Shown piece by piece: positions 1-5,908 of a stretch of DNA of 12,640 nt. The translations under genes and the position numbers were made by a program. The stretch's first letter is position 1, and each line of letters begins with the position of its first letter. The stretch spans positions 1-12,640 of the forward strand of contig JAUWME010000020.1 of the NCBI GenBank assembly GCA_030613285.1, in the 5' to 3' direction. The DNA comes from Candidatus Zymogenus sp. GTDB lineage: Bacteria > Desulfobacterota > Zymogenia > Zymogenales > Zymogenaceae. Under the pieces are notes generated by a model. It was not told where the DNA came from and did not search any database. It was given only the letters and a program-made list of their open reading frames with translations.

Positions 1-318
1 TCAGGAAACTTTCTGGATAAATCATCACTGATATCGATTATAAAATATTAGAAAACTGAAGAACTATCATATTTTCAGATTATCTCTCACTTTAAAATTT
101 AGAATACGTAAAGAAAAACTATCTTATCAACATAAATGAGGGAAAACGGCGGGACGTCCCATCTCTCTACTGAATAAATCTTTCCAAAGGCTGTCAACAA
201 AGGATGATTCTATTACGATCCTTTTGGCGTTAAACACAGGACTGAGAAGAAATAAACTATGTTGTCAGGACGATGAAGCTCAATATTGATGCCAAATCGT
301 TATTAAGATAACTAAGAT
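1..318. other. AT-rich stretch without recognisable gene
   Basis: I see no convincing coding frame, RNA gene or mobile-element end here on either strand. Frames are short and interrupted by stops. The only small structure I noticed is a perfect 10-bp palindrome, GGGACGTCCC, at 151-160. Because the tRNA-Ala fragment and its terminator to the right read leftwards, this stretch is probably DNA that originally lay downstream of the intact tRNA gene, which is an inference from gene order alone. Confidence 0.5.
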
Positions 319-360
319 CTAATTGTTATCCTGACATCCCTTACGTTTACATCTCGACAT
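319..360 (-). CDS. possible 13-residue microprotein with strong Shine-Dalgarno
   Basis: A short ATG frame encodes MSRCKRKGCQDNN and ends in TAG. It is preceded by the near-perfect ribosome-binding sequence AAGGAGG (370-376), nine bases before the ATG, which is unusually strong for a chance frame. The peptide is basic and has two cysteines. It lies just past the terminator of the tRNA-Ala fragment, so it would need its own promoter, and I cannot point to one. It may be the broken start of a longer gene, a leader peptide or coincidence. I recognise no family. Confidence 0.15.
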   Translation of the reverse strand: MSRCKRKGCQDNN

Positions 361-397
361 ATCAGTTAACCTCCTTGGGACAAAGTTTGAGTCAAAC

Positions 398-433
398 AAA
401 AAAAAGGGGTTATGATAAAATCATAACCCCTTT
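398..433 (-). terminator. intrinsic terminator of the tRNA-Ala locus
   Basis: A 13-bp perfect stem (403-415 paired with 421-433) with a five-base loop is followed on the minus strand by eight T residues (398-405, counting the bases that also close the stem). The stem carries four consecutive G-C pairs next to the T tract. It begins 17 bases after the tRNA CCA end, as expected for the natural terminator of that tRNA gene. Its presence suggests that the side left of the tRNA fragment is the ancestral flank. Confidence 0.85.
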
Positions 434-450
434 ATAATATTAGAAAAAGT

Positions 451-495
451 TGGTGGAGCTGAACGGGATCGAACCGTCGACCTCATGACTGCCAG
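451..495 (-). tRNA. 3' fragment of tRNA-Ala(GGC), probable attachment site
   Basis: Read on the minus strand, the segment runs from the anticodon loop CTGGCAG (489-495, anticodon GGC) through the 3' anticodon-stem strand TCATG, variable loop AGGTC, T-stem GACGG/CCGTT with loop TTCGATC, acceptor strand CAGCTCC, discriminator A and encoded CCA. Position 70 of the acceptor is T, as required for the G3-U70 pair that marks alanine tRNAs. The bases just upstream (GGCTA) cannot pair with TCATG, and no D-arm or 5' acceptor strand follows, so homology stops in the anticodon loop. A fragment that begins exactly there and keeps its terminator is what remains at the far end after a tyrosine-recombinase element inserts into a tRNA gene. 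It is not a functional tRNA. A resemblance to the tmRNA 3' end was considered, but the anticodon-arm and variable-loop match favours tRNA-Ala. Confidence 0.85.
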
Positions 496-550
496 TAGCC
501 GACTCAAAACGATAAAGTACTGACATCATTGTGTTTTTGTGTCCTCAGCT

Positions 551-590
551 TGCCCTAACTTGCCCCTGAATGCCCTAAAATGCCCTATAA
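551..590. repeat. four 10-bp direct repeats (TGCCCT core), candidate integrase arm sites
   Basis: Four consecutive units begin at 551, 561, 571 and 581: TGCCCTAACT, TGCCCCTGAA, TGCCCTAAAA and TGCCCTATAA. The six-base core is kept (one unit has TGCCCC), while the last four bases vary. The exact 10-bp period would place each core on the same face of the helix. The array starts 55 bases from the tRNA fragment, on the side away from the terminator, where arm-type binding sites for a tyrosine integrase or its accessory protein normally sit. The function is inferred; the repeat itself is plain. Confidence 0.75.
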
Positions 591-704
591 TTCGCCGGTT
601 CTTGTAACACTTTTGTATGCGGCAATGATGCTGTTATCAATAATATAGTGAGTTTAATGTCATGCTTCGACCTATTACGCTTTGTTTTGAAGTGCATTGG
701 GCAC

Positions 705-718
705 TGTGTGGTCACACA
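705..718. other. inverted repeat TGTGTG-GT-CACACA
   Basis: A perfect six-base inverted repeat with a two-base spacer, which could be a dimeric regulator site. It lies between the 10-bp repeat array and the HD-GYP remnant, and just upstream of the short plus-strand frame at 730. No promoter elements are clear around it, and alternating TG/CA tracts produce such symmetry easily, so a binding role is speculative. Confidence 0.3.
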
Positions 719-729
719 CTATAGAGAAT

Positions 730-846
730 ATGGAAGATAATATTTATAAACATAAGCGTCTTCCATCAATCCTCAGTATAAAGACGTCAGTATGGAAAGA
801 GTACAATATCCAGACGAGCGGGACCAATGACGTGATCAAACCGTGA
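730..846 (+). CDS. possible 38-residue ORF or gene fragment, unknown
   Basis: A plus-strand ATG frame of 38 residues starts MEDNIYKHKR and ends QTSGTNDVIKP before TGA. It overlaps the tail of the HD-GYP remnant on the other strand, in the part (744-857) that no longer resembles HD-GYP. The C-terminal half faintly recalls the N-terminus of YjbQ-type (UPF0047) proteins, where a Thr-x-Gly...Asp-Ile/Val-Ile pattern follows a short strand, but it stops there. It has no good ribosome-binding site. It may be a fragment brought in with the sequence that truncated the HD-GYP gene, or chance. Confidence 0.18.
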   Translation: MEDNIYKHKRLPSILSIKTSVWKEYNIQTSGTNDVIKP

Positions 847-1133
847 TAGAAAGTAGTTATGTCGTGTAGCAGAGTACCTCGATATACATTAATCAATTCA
901 TCGTCTTCAATACCAATTTTTCTGGCCAAACGCACACTCATATCAGTAACACGTTGAAAATGATCTTTGGTTTCTGCATCGCGCAGTTCAAGGGCACTTG
1001 CCCATCCTTTCAGTGTATTATCGTAAGCATTTTCAAGTTCAATGTTAGCACTTCTCAGATTATCCCTCTCATCAAGTAGTTTTCTATAACGGTTTAGCCG
1101 AGAAATAGTTTTTGGGGTACAGGTCAGGAGCAA
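744..1133 (-). pseudogene. truncated HD-GYP phosphodiesterase remnant
   Basis: The frame shows a coiled-coil stretch (about residues 10-38) and then the beginning of an HD-GYP domain: the tract NAYDNTLKGWASALELRD, the first metal-site histidine H58 and the HD pair H90-D91. HD-GYP proteins hydrolyse cyclic di-GMP. Family members continue from HDIGK for roughly 100 residues to the GYP motif. Here similarity ends right after HDI (near 858), and the last 38 residues look unrelated and hydrophobic. The 5' side is also incomplete: there is no ATG, only a TTG at 1133, and the frame runs back to the stop of the two-receiver gene 21 bases upstream. Most metal ligands and GYP are missing, so the product should be inactive. 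The break faces the tRNA-Ala fragment, so it may reflect element insertion, excision or deletion. The N-terminal sensory part was probably lost too. Confidence 0.7.
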
Positions 1134-1154
1134 TCTATTCCAATGTTTTATCGT

Positions 1155-1952
1155 TTAACCCCTATCAAGCAATAGTTTTTTTTCCACCGCTCTCTTTACA
1201 ATCCTTGAAAGAGCGCCGAGATCCAGAGGCTTCTCAATATAATCATACGCCCCAAGCTTAACAGCAGTAATCGCAGTGTCTTTGTCCGCATTTGCGGTAA
1301 TAATAATCACCTGGGAGTACTCCGATAAAGCTTTAACATGTCTTAATATCTCCATACCGCTTTTTTTAGGCATTACTATATCCGTGATAATCACATCGTG
1401 TTCTTTCATATTAAACATCTTAATTGCCTCTTCGCCATTATTAGCCGTTTCCAGATTATTGAATCCCTCTCCTTCGAGATATTCCGCAATTACTGTAATA
1501 ATTTCAACCTCGTCATCCACAATAAGAATCTTTGCTCCAATAAGTTTTTCTGGATCAAAACCAAAACGATTATCATAAATGAACTCCAGGGGACTTCGAA
1601 TACCCTCGTAGGCTTTGTTAATTTCTTCTATTTGCTCGATGGTAAAAGGTTTTTCAAGGCTGACGAATACTCCCTTTTCAATAGGGGTTTTTAATAATCT
1701 GTCTACAACGTTTCCTGAAATCATTACACTGGATACCTTAGGGTCAATTTCACGAATCTTTTTTTGTGTCTCAAAACCGTCAATTCCGGGCATGTCAACA
1801 TCTATATAGGCAAGGTTTATATCGTTCTCCTTTACATAATCAATGGCATCATAACCATTTTTCATGCTCACTACAGTGTGCCCCATAAGGTTTAGAACCT
1901 CCTCAAGATATTCTCTTATGGCGGGATCGTCATCTACTATTAGTATCTTCAT
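1155..1952 (-). CDS. tandem two-receiver response regulator (REC-REC)
   Basis: A 265-residue protein made only of two CheY-like receiver domains. REC1 spans about residues 1-118, with acidic residues D7-D9, phospho-acceptor D51, S79 and K101 followed by P. REC2 spans about 140-255, with D146-D147, D191, T219 and K241 followed by P. Both hold the full set of phosphorylation residues. The basic C-terminal helix ends KRAVEKKLLLDRG, a sequence that in related regulators leads into an output domain, but here it stops. No DNA-binding or enzymatic domain is present, so the protein may act as a phosphate shuttle or by protein contact. The ATG has a modest ribosome-binding site (AAGGA, near 1962-1966). 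It lies 59 bases after the lectin-type pilin gene with no visible terminator between, and is followed by the HD-GYP remnant in the same frame. It is about 69% identical by hand count to the protein at 11305-12099. Confidence 0.93.
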   Translation of the reverse strand: MKILIVDDDPAIREYLEEVLNLMGHTVVSMKNGYDAIDYVKENDINLAYIDVDMPGIDGFETQKKIREIDPKVSSVMISGNVVDRLLKTPIEKGVFVSLEKPFTIEQIEEINKAYEGIRSPLEFIYDNRFGFDPEKLIGAKILIVDDEVEIITVIAEYLEGEGFNNLETANNGEEAIKMFNMKEHDVIITDIVMPKKSGMEILRHVKALSEYSQVIIITANADKDTAITAVKLGAYDYIEKPLDLGALSRIVKRAVEKKLLLDRG

Positions 1953-2011
1953 TGTGGAATTTCCTTATAGAAATGTTCAAATCGTTATAAGCGCCTAATT
2001 CTCAATGGTTC

Positions 2012-3148
2012 TTATTCAAATTCCTTAACTGTCATATCGTTAAAGATAGCAGAGGACTTTGCCCATGTTCTTAACCCAACCATACCATGATCATAAGTAT
2101 CGTCAGTGCCAACCACTACCAACTCATCGTCTACGTACGCCCTGTATTCATTTCCCACGACCTCTATCTTAATATTCCTTTCAGAATCGTACCAATCGAA
2201 ATCTTGGCCAAATGAAGTATCTCTGGCATACACCCTGGCAAAGGGTGATTTCTCTCGGCCGTTTACTATCTTTCTAAACAAAAAGGCCCCGGGGCCGTAA
2301 CGTTGATCGTACTGAAATATATATGCATTGGCTTTGTCTGGATCTGTGGCTCTAAAGTATATCCCGTATCCCCAGCCTCCACCTTCCAATGTGGCGTTAG
2401 TCTCAATGGTATAATCGGTCCAGGTCTCGTCTCCTGCAAATGTTCTATGTTCTCCCTTGCCGCCTATCTTTAAATACCCATCTCCGAATTCATATTTTTT
2501 TCCTCTGGTGCTAAACCAACGGTCTTCGGCACCGGGGCCGAAATCCTCTGACAAAAGGGGTGGTGGGGGCGGCGGAGGCTCTTCTTCGATTTCTTCATCT
2601 TCATTGGGAGGAATAGCCGAACCGAGAGCGACCGCGCTGGTAATGCTATGTCTGAAAAAAACATCTTTTGCGATATCGTGGATGAAGGGAATTCCCCCAT
2701 ATTTTTTAGCCGTACAGTTATCATTGATACAGGTTATTACCATGCCGTCAGTAATGTAATCCGGGTCATTATCTTTTCCGTCCTTTGCAAGACCATCTGA
2801 CGGGCAATCAAACACCTTGTCTCCTATCAAGTCCGAGAGGTCCCTGGATGGATCCCCCACGACTCTCCCTTTAAGATCAATAAATACTTCTCCATCTCCA
2901 AAACCGTCTTCATCGGTTACGAAGGGGCGATCATTATAATAGACAATCATCGCATCACGGATGTGGCGCTGATTAAGAATGCAGGTGGACTTATCTATCA
3001 ATCTCCACATGCTTTTGTAGGAAGGAGTGGCCAAGGAAACCATAATAGTTATTATCGCAACTACTATGATCATTTCCAATAGTGAAAAACCCTTAGGTGA
3101 AAAGCTTTTAGCCAAAAAACCATTATTCGGGAAATTATATCTTTTCAT
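2012..3148 (-). CDS. modular type IV prepilin with lectin-like C-terminal domain
   Basis: A 378-residue protein that starts with a 20-residue basic leader and a textbook prepilin site G20|F21-S-L-L-E25, followed by a hydrophobic helix (about 21-45). Prepilin peptidase should cut after G20 and methylate F21; E25 is the usual assembly glutamate. Residues 46-180 form a pilin or pseudopilin head with cysteines 56, 115, 140 and 145 and Asp/Gly-rich loops (about 79-86 and 122-130) that could bind calcium. An acidic, seven-proline hinge (about 185-197) leads to a 180-residue beta-rich domain resembling concanavalin A-like/DUF1080 domains (pattern WTDYTIE, GIYFRATD, VDDELVVVGTDD), likely binding glycans or protein. 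I chose the ATG at 3148 rather than the in-frame TTG at 3163: GAGGAG sits seven bases upstream of the ATG, and the TTG overlaps that ribosome-binding site. It starts four bases after the preceding gene. The likely place is a minor or tip subunit of a surface filament. Lectin-bearing modular pilins are known in other bacteria. Confidence 0.88.
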   Translation of the reverse strand: MKRYNFPNNGFLAKSFSPKGFSLLEMIIVVAIITIMVSLATPSYKSMWRLIDKSTCILNQRHIRDAMIVYYNDRPFVTDEDGFGDGEVFIDLKGRVVGDPSRDLSDLIGDKVFDCPSDGLAKDGKDNDPDYITDGMVITCINDNCTAKKYGGIPFIHDIAKDVFFRHSITSAVALGSAIPPNEDEEIEEEPPPPPPPLLSEDFGPGAEDRWFSTRGKKYEFGDGYLKIGGKGEHRTFAGDETWTDYTIETNATLEGGGWGYGIYFRATDPDKANAYIFQYDQRYGPGAFLFRKIVNGREKSPFARVYARDTSFGQDFDWYDSERNIKIEVVGNEYRAYVDDELVVVGTDDTYDHGMVGLRTWAKSSAIFNDMTVKEFE

Positions 3149-3152
3149 TGCT

Positions 3153-3788
3153 CTACTCCTCAAGTTTTAAGTAATGGACTTTTCCGTTTTTACTCATCAA
3201 ATATCTCATACCGTGGACTTCAGGCGTTGGGCAAGTAACTGTATAGTTCTTGTTATCGGTCTGATACAAATATTCCAAACCAGAGACAGAGTCTAATGGC
3301 TGTGAATCGAGAAAATCGGGAATAAGGGTATCTATATCCTTTGGTAGTGTTCCGCCGTTGTTTGTTTTGTAGCTTTCTATCGCCATGGATATTGTATGCA
3401 AATCCAGGGTGGCAAGATCAAGTTTGTGCCTTTTGGTAATTGTATTGGATGAGATGTACGAAACGTCTTTACTTTTTATCAAAAAATAGTCTGTCATAAT
3501 AATTCCACCTTCCAGCGCTATTAGTGAGAGACTTATTATGAGAAACAGAGTAAAACCGCTTATCCTCTCTTTGGCGGGCTTTTTTATTTGCGCCTTTTGC
3601 ACTTCGGCTGCAATAGTTTTCTCCTTTTCCCATTTTTCAAAATCATTTGTAGTTGCCTTAAGGGCACATTCATAACATAAGATAATATTGTCTCGTCTAT
3701 CACTTACGCATTCCTCACACAATTTGGCTCCACATGAAGCACATGAACCCTCAGCAATCCTTGTGGAATGTTTATCGCATCTTTCCAT
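3153..3788 (-). CDS. B-box-like zinc-finger membrane protein with pseudopilin-like C-terminus
   Basis: A 211-residue protein. Residues 4-41 carry C4, H7, C16, C19, C24, C27, C38 and C41 in B-box/double-zinc-ribbon spacing, probably binding two zinc ions. A charged stretch (50-75, ending KKPAKER) precedes one hydrophobic segment (about 78-97). The remainder (about 107-211) resembles GspG-type pseudopilin heads: a helix with AIESYKTNNG, then LP, a D-x-L-IP repeat and P-x-D plus Y-x-Y strands. The junction ISG78|F79-TLFLIIS looks like a prepilin peptidase site with L83 in place of the usual Glu at +5, as in GspK-type pseudopilins. If it is cut, the zinc finger would be an extraordinarily long leader released in the cytoplasm; if not, it stays anchored with the finger inside. 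GGAGGT (3794-3799) precedes the ATG. The gene lies 12 bases after the ATPase gene, so partnership with that ATPase is likely. Exact function unknown. Confidence 0.8.
   Translation of the reverse strand: MERCDKHSTRIAEGSCASCGAKLCEECVSDRRDNIILCYECALKATTNDFEKWEKEKTIAAEVQKAQIKKPAKERISGFTLFLIISLSLIALEGGIIMTDYFLIKSKDVSYISSNTITKRHKLDLATLDLHTISMAIESYKTNNGGTLPKDIDTLIPDFLDSQPLDSVSGLEYLYQTDNKNYTVTCPTPEVHGMRYLMSKNGKVHYLKLEE
3156..3161 (-). promoter_or_regulatory. ribosome-binding site fixing the pilin start
   Basis: GAGGAG lies seven bases before the ATG at 3148 and is formed by the last two Glu codons of the upstream zinc-finger gene. This decides for ATG over the TTG at 3163 and suggests translational coupling of the two prepilin-like proteins. 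Confidence 0.8.
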
Positions 3789-3800
3789 GTCATACCTCCA

Positions 3801-5492
3801 TTAATTTCTTGGTATAATTCTCATTACATCTTTCGACGTAATTTTTCCTTCAAGTATTTTAGTAATAGCGTTCTCCCACATTGTTACCATCCCATGTCGC
3901 CTTGCTTCTCTCTTTATCACATCGGGCGCTTCATTATTAGAGATCATCTCTTTTAAATCGTCGTTGACAACTATCACCTCGTAAATTCCTACAACCCCCT
4001 TGTACCCCACATAATCGCACTGTTCACAACCCGATGAATTGAAAAAAATCATTTCTCTTTCATCGCCCTTTATTCCAAGGCCGAGGAGTTCATCCATTGA
4101 GGGTATGTATGACTCTTTGCACCTTTGACAGATTTTTCTGATAAGTCTCTGACCAATCACCAGAGAAATAACATCACTGACATAATAGCGTTCAATACCC
4201 ATCTCTATAAGTCTTCCAAAGACCTCGGCCGGGGAGGTAGTGTGAAGAGTAGTAAGAAGCAAATGTCCCGTAAGTGATGCCTGAACGGCTATTCTCGCCG
4301 TCTCACTATCTCGTATTTCTCCCACAAGAATAATATCGGGGTCTTGTCTGAGGGCGGCTCTCAGAACGGTGTCAAATTGAAGGCCTCGTTTGGGGTTAAT
4401 AGGTACCTGATTTATCATATCAAGCCGATATTCCACGGGGTCTTCAATGGTTATTATTTTCTTTTCTACAGAATTAAGCTCATTTAATATGGCATACAGT
4501 GTTGTTGTTTTACCACTCCCTGTAGGGCCGCAAACCAAAATCATCCCTGAGGGTTCTTTTGAGACCATCAGGATAGAGTCTTCCTCTCTTTGATTCAATC
4601 CCAAAGTAGAAAGTTTAACTTCCGATTTGGACTGATCCAAGAGCCTTAAAACCGCCGACTCACCATAAATTGTGCTGTAAGTTGAAACCCTGAAATCGAC
4701 TTCCTTGCCATTACTCATTGTTATGTAAAATCTTCCATCTTGAGGTTTTACTCTTTCGCCAATATCAATTTTTGACATGATTTTTATCCTGGCTATTAGA
4801 GAGGGTTGGGCATTCTTTGGCAGAGTATTCATCTCTCTAAGCACACCATCAATCCTAAATCTTACAGTAACGCTTTTTTTATTGCCTTCAAGGTGTATGT
4901 CACTGGCTCTCATCTTGACCGCTTGCGAGATGATAATGTTTACAAGCCTTACTATAGGTGCGGCATTAGCGTCTATTTCAATCTGTTCAGATTTTTCTTC
5001 GCTTGAATAGTAGAAAGAACCTTCATCTACGGAATCATCCAAGGCGATATCAATCTCTTTCTCTTTACCAAAAAAATGGTCAATAAGTCTATTAATAGTA
5101 CTTTCTTTACATATTATCGGTTTTATCTTTTTCCCTGATGCAAAAGAAAAAGTGTCCAGCGCTATGAGGTTTAGGGGATCGGACATTGCCACCGTCAATT
5201 GGTTTGCAATCAGATTTATCGGAATAGTTTTGAACTTCCTGGCCAGATCGGGCTTGATAAGCTCAATTACCTCGGGTTTAACATATTCTTCTGTGATTTC
5301 CTCATAAGGGATCTCGTAATGCCTGCTTATGCACCTTATCATCTTTTCTTCAGTAGAAAATCCGAGCCTTTCAATAATAGTGGTCAAGTTTTCTCGTGTT
5401 CGTCTGTGCTCTGCCAAGGCACGGTTTAATTCCTCCCTGGTCAGTACCCCTTCTTGGATTAGCACACTTTCTATGTTTTTATCGATTATCAT
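3801..5492 (-). CDS. GspE/PilB-family assembly ATPase
   Basis: A 563-residue cytoplasmic hexameric ATPase of the secretion/pilus assembly class. An N-terminal MshEN-type domain (about 1-140) is followed by the core: Walker A GPTGSGKTT (322-330), Asp box IITIEDPVEY (346-355), Walker B DPDIILVGEIRDSET (384-398) and His box TGHLLLTTLHT (408-418). The tetracysteine zinc site is C455-x2-C458 and C489-x2-C492. The zinc site and full N-domain indicate an extension motor (GspE/PilB) rather than a PilT retraction motor. Length is normal for the family. It starts eight bases after the single-receiver gene with only a weak GGTGG signal some 13 bases upstream, so coupling is likely. No GspF/PilC platform, secretin or prepilin peptidase gene is in the window, so those parts must be encoded elsewhere. 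MshEN domains often bind cyclic di-GMP, which would fit the nearby HD-GYP remnant, but I did not verify the binding residues. PilB or GspE cannot be decided. Confidence 0.93.
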   Translation of the reverse strand: MIIDKNIESVLIQEGVLTREELNRALAEHRRTRENLTTIIERLGFSTEEKMIRCISRHYEIPYEEITEEYVKPEVIELIKPDLARKFKTIPINLIANQLTVAMSDPLNLIALDTFSFASGKKIKPIICKESTINRLIDHFFGKEKEIDIALDDSVDEGSFYYSSEEKSEQIEIDANAAPIVRLVNIIISQAVKMRASDIHLEGNKKSVTVRFRIDGVLREMNTLPKNAQPSLIARIKIMSKIDIGERVKPQDGRFYITMSNGKEVDFRVSTYSTIYGESAVLRLLDQSKSEVKLSTLGLNQREEDSILMVSKEPSGMILVCGPTGSGKTTTLYAILNELNSVEKKIITIEDPVEYRLDMINQVPINPKRGLQFDTVLRAALRQDPDIILVGEIRDSETARIAVQASLTGHLLLTTLHTTSPAEVFGRLIEMGIERYYVSDVISLVIGQRLIRKICQRCKESYIPSMDELLGLGIKGDEREMIFFNSSGCEQCDYVGYKGVVGIYEVIVVNDDLKEMISNNEAPDVIKREARRHGMVTMWENAITKILEGKITSKDVMRIIPRN

Positions 5493-5500
5493 AGCTATTA

Positions 5501-5878
5501 TTAACCACCCAAAAGTTTTTTCATCTTTACAATAAATTCTTTGCCGTCGAAGTTGGATTTATCGTAATGGAGATTTATCCCGATCTCCTTAGAGTATTTG
5601 TGAAAATCCGGCTCTTTATAGACGCCGGTAAGCATTACAATCGGAATATCCTTTCCTGATTGTAATGCCCTGATTTCCTTGGCAAGCTCAAAACCATCTT
5701 TACCGGGCAAAAGCCCGTCCAATATTACCAAGTCGGGAGCAAATGTCTCGAAGACAGCCATCACTTCATCTCCCCTTATACAGCTTTCTGTTTCATATCC
5801 CTGTTTTCCAAGCGTATGGAGAACGAGCTTTAAAAATGATTCGTTATCTTCAGCAAGTAGTATTTTTTTTGCGCTCAT
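5501..5878 (-). CDS. stand-alone receiver protein (CheY-like)
   Basis: A 125-residue single receiver domain: acidic pair E10-D11, phospho-acceptor D54, T84 and K107. The residue after the lysine is Ser rather than the usual Pro (YDKSNF), a variant also seen in the second receiver of the large kinase next door. AAGGAAGGAAG precedes the ATG. It sits 30 bases after the kinase gene and eight before the ATPase gene, so it is the natural candidate to take phosphate from the kinase HPt domain and pass the signal to the assembly ATPase or the prepilins by direct contact. That wiring is inferred from order only. Confidence 0.9.
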   Translation of the reverse strand: MSAKKILLAEDNESFLKLVLHTLGKQGYETESCIRGDEVMAVFETFAPDLVILDGLLPGKDGFELAKEIRALQSGKDIPIVMLTGVYKEPDFHKYSKEIGINLHYDKSNFDGKEFIVKMKKLLGG

Positions 5879-5908
5879 TTTCTTCCTTCCTTACAATGTC
5901 ATGAGAGT

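Noticed and set aside
151..160. GGGACGTCCC palindrome as an operator
   Set aside because: It is isolated, with no gene or promoter nearby that it could plausibly control.
451..495. tmRNA (ssrA) 3' end
   Set aside because: The acceptor end is similar, but the GGC anticodon loop, TCATG stem strand and five-base variable loop fit tRNA-Ala, and no tag-peptide region lies upstream.
551..590. CRISPR array
   Set aside because: Units are 10 bp with four-base variable parts, far too short for repeats and spacers, and no cas gene is present.
1953..2011. Terminator between the lectin pilin and the left REC-REC gene
   Set aside because: I found no stable hairpin followed by a T tract on the minus strand, so read-through seems likely.
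2457..2759. Plus-strand frame with a run of glycines
   Set aside because: The glycines are the complement of the proline hinge codons of the pilin gene; it is a shadow frame.
3149..3163. TTG at 3163 as the start of the lectin pilin
   Set aside because: It overlaps the GAGGAG ribosome-binding site that serves the ATG at 3148, and the extra five residues add nothing to the leader.
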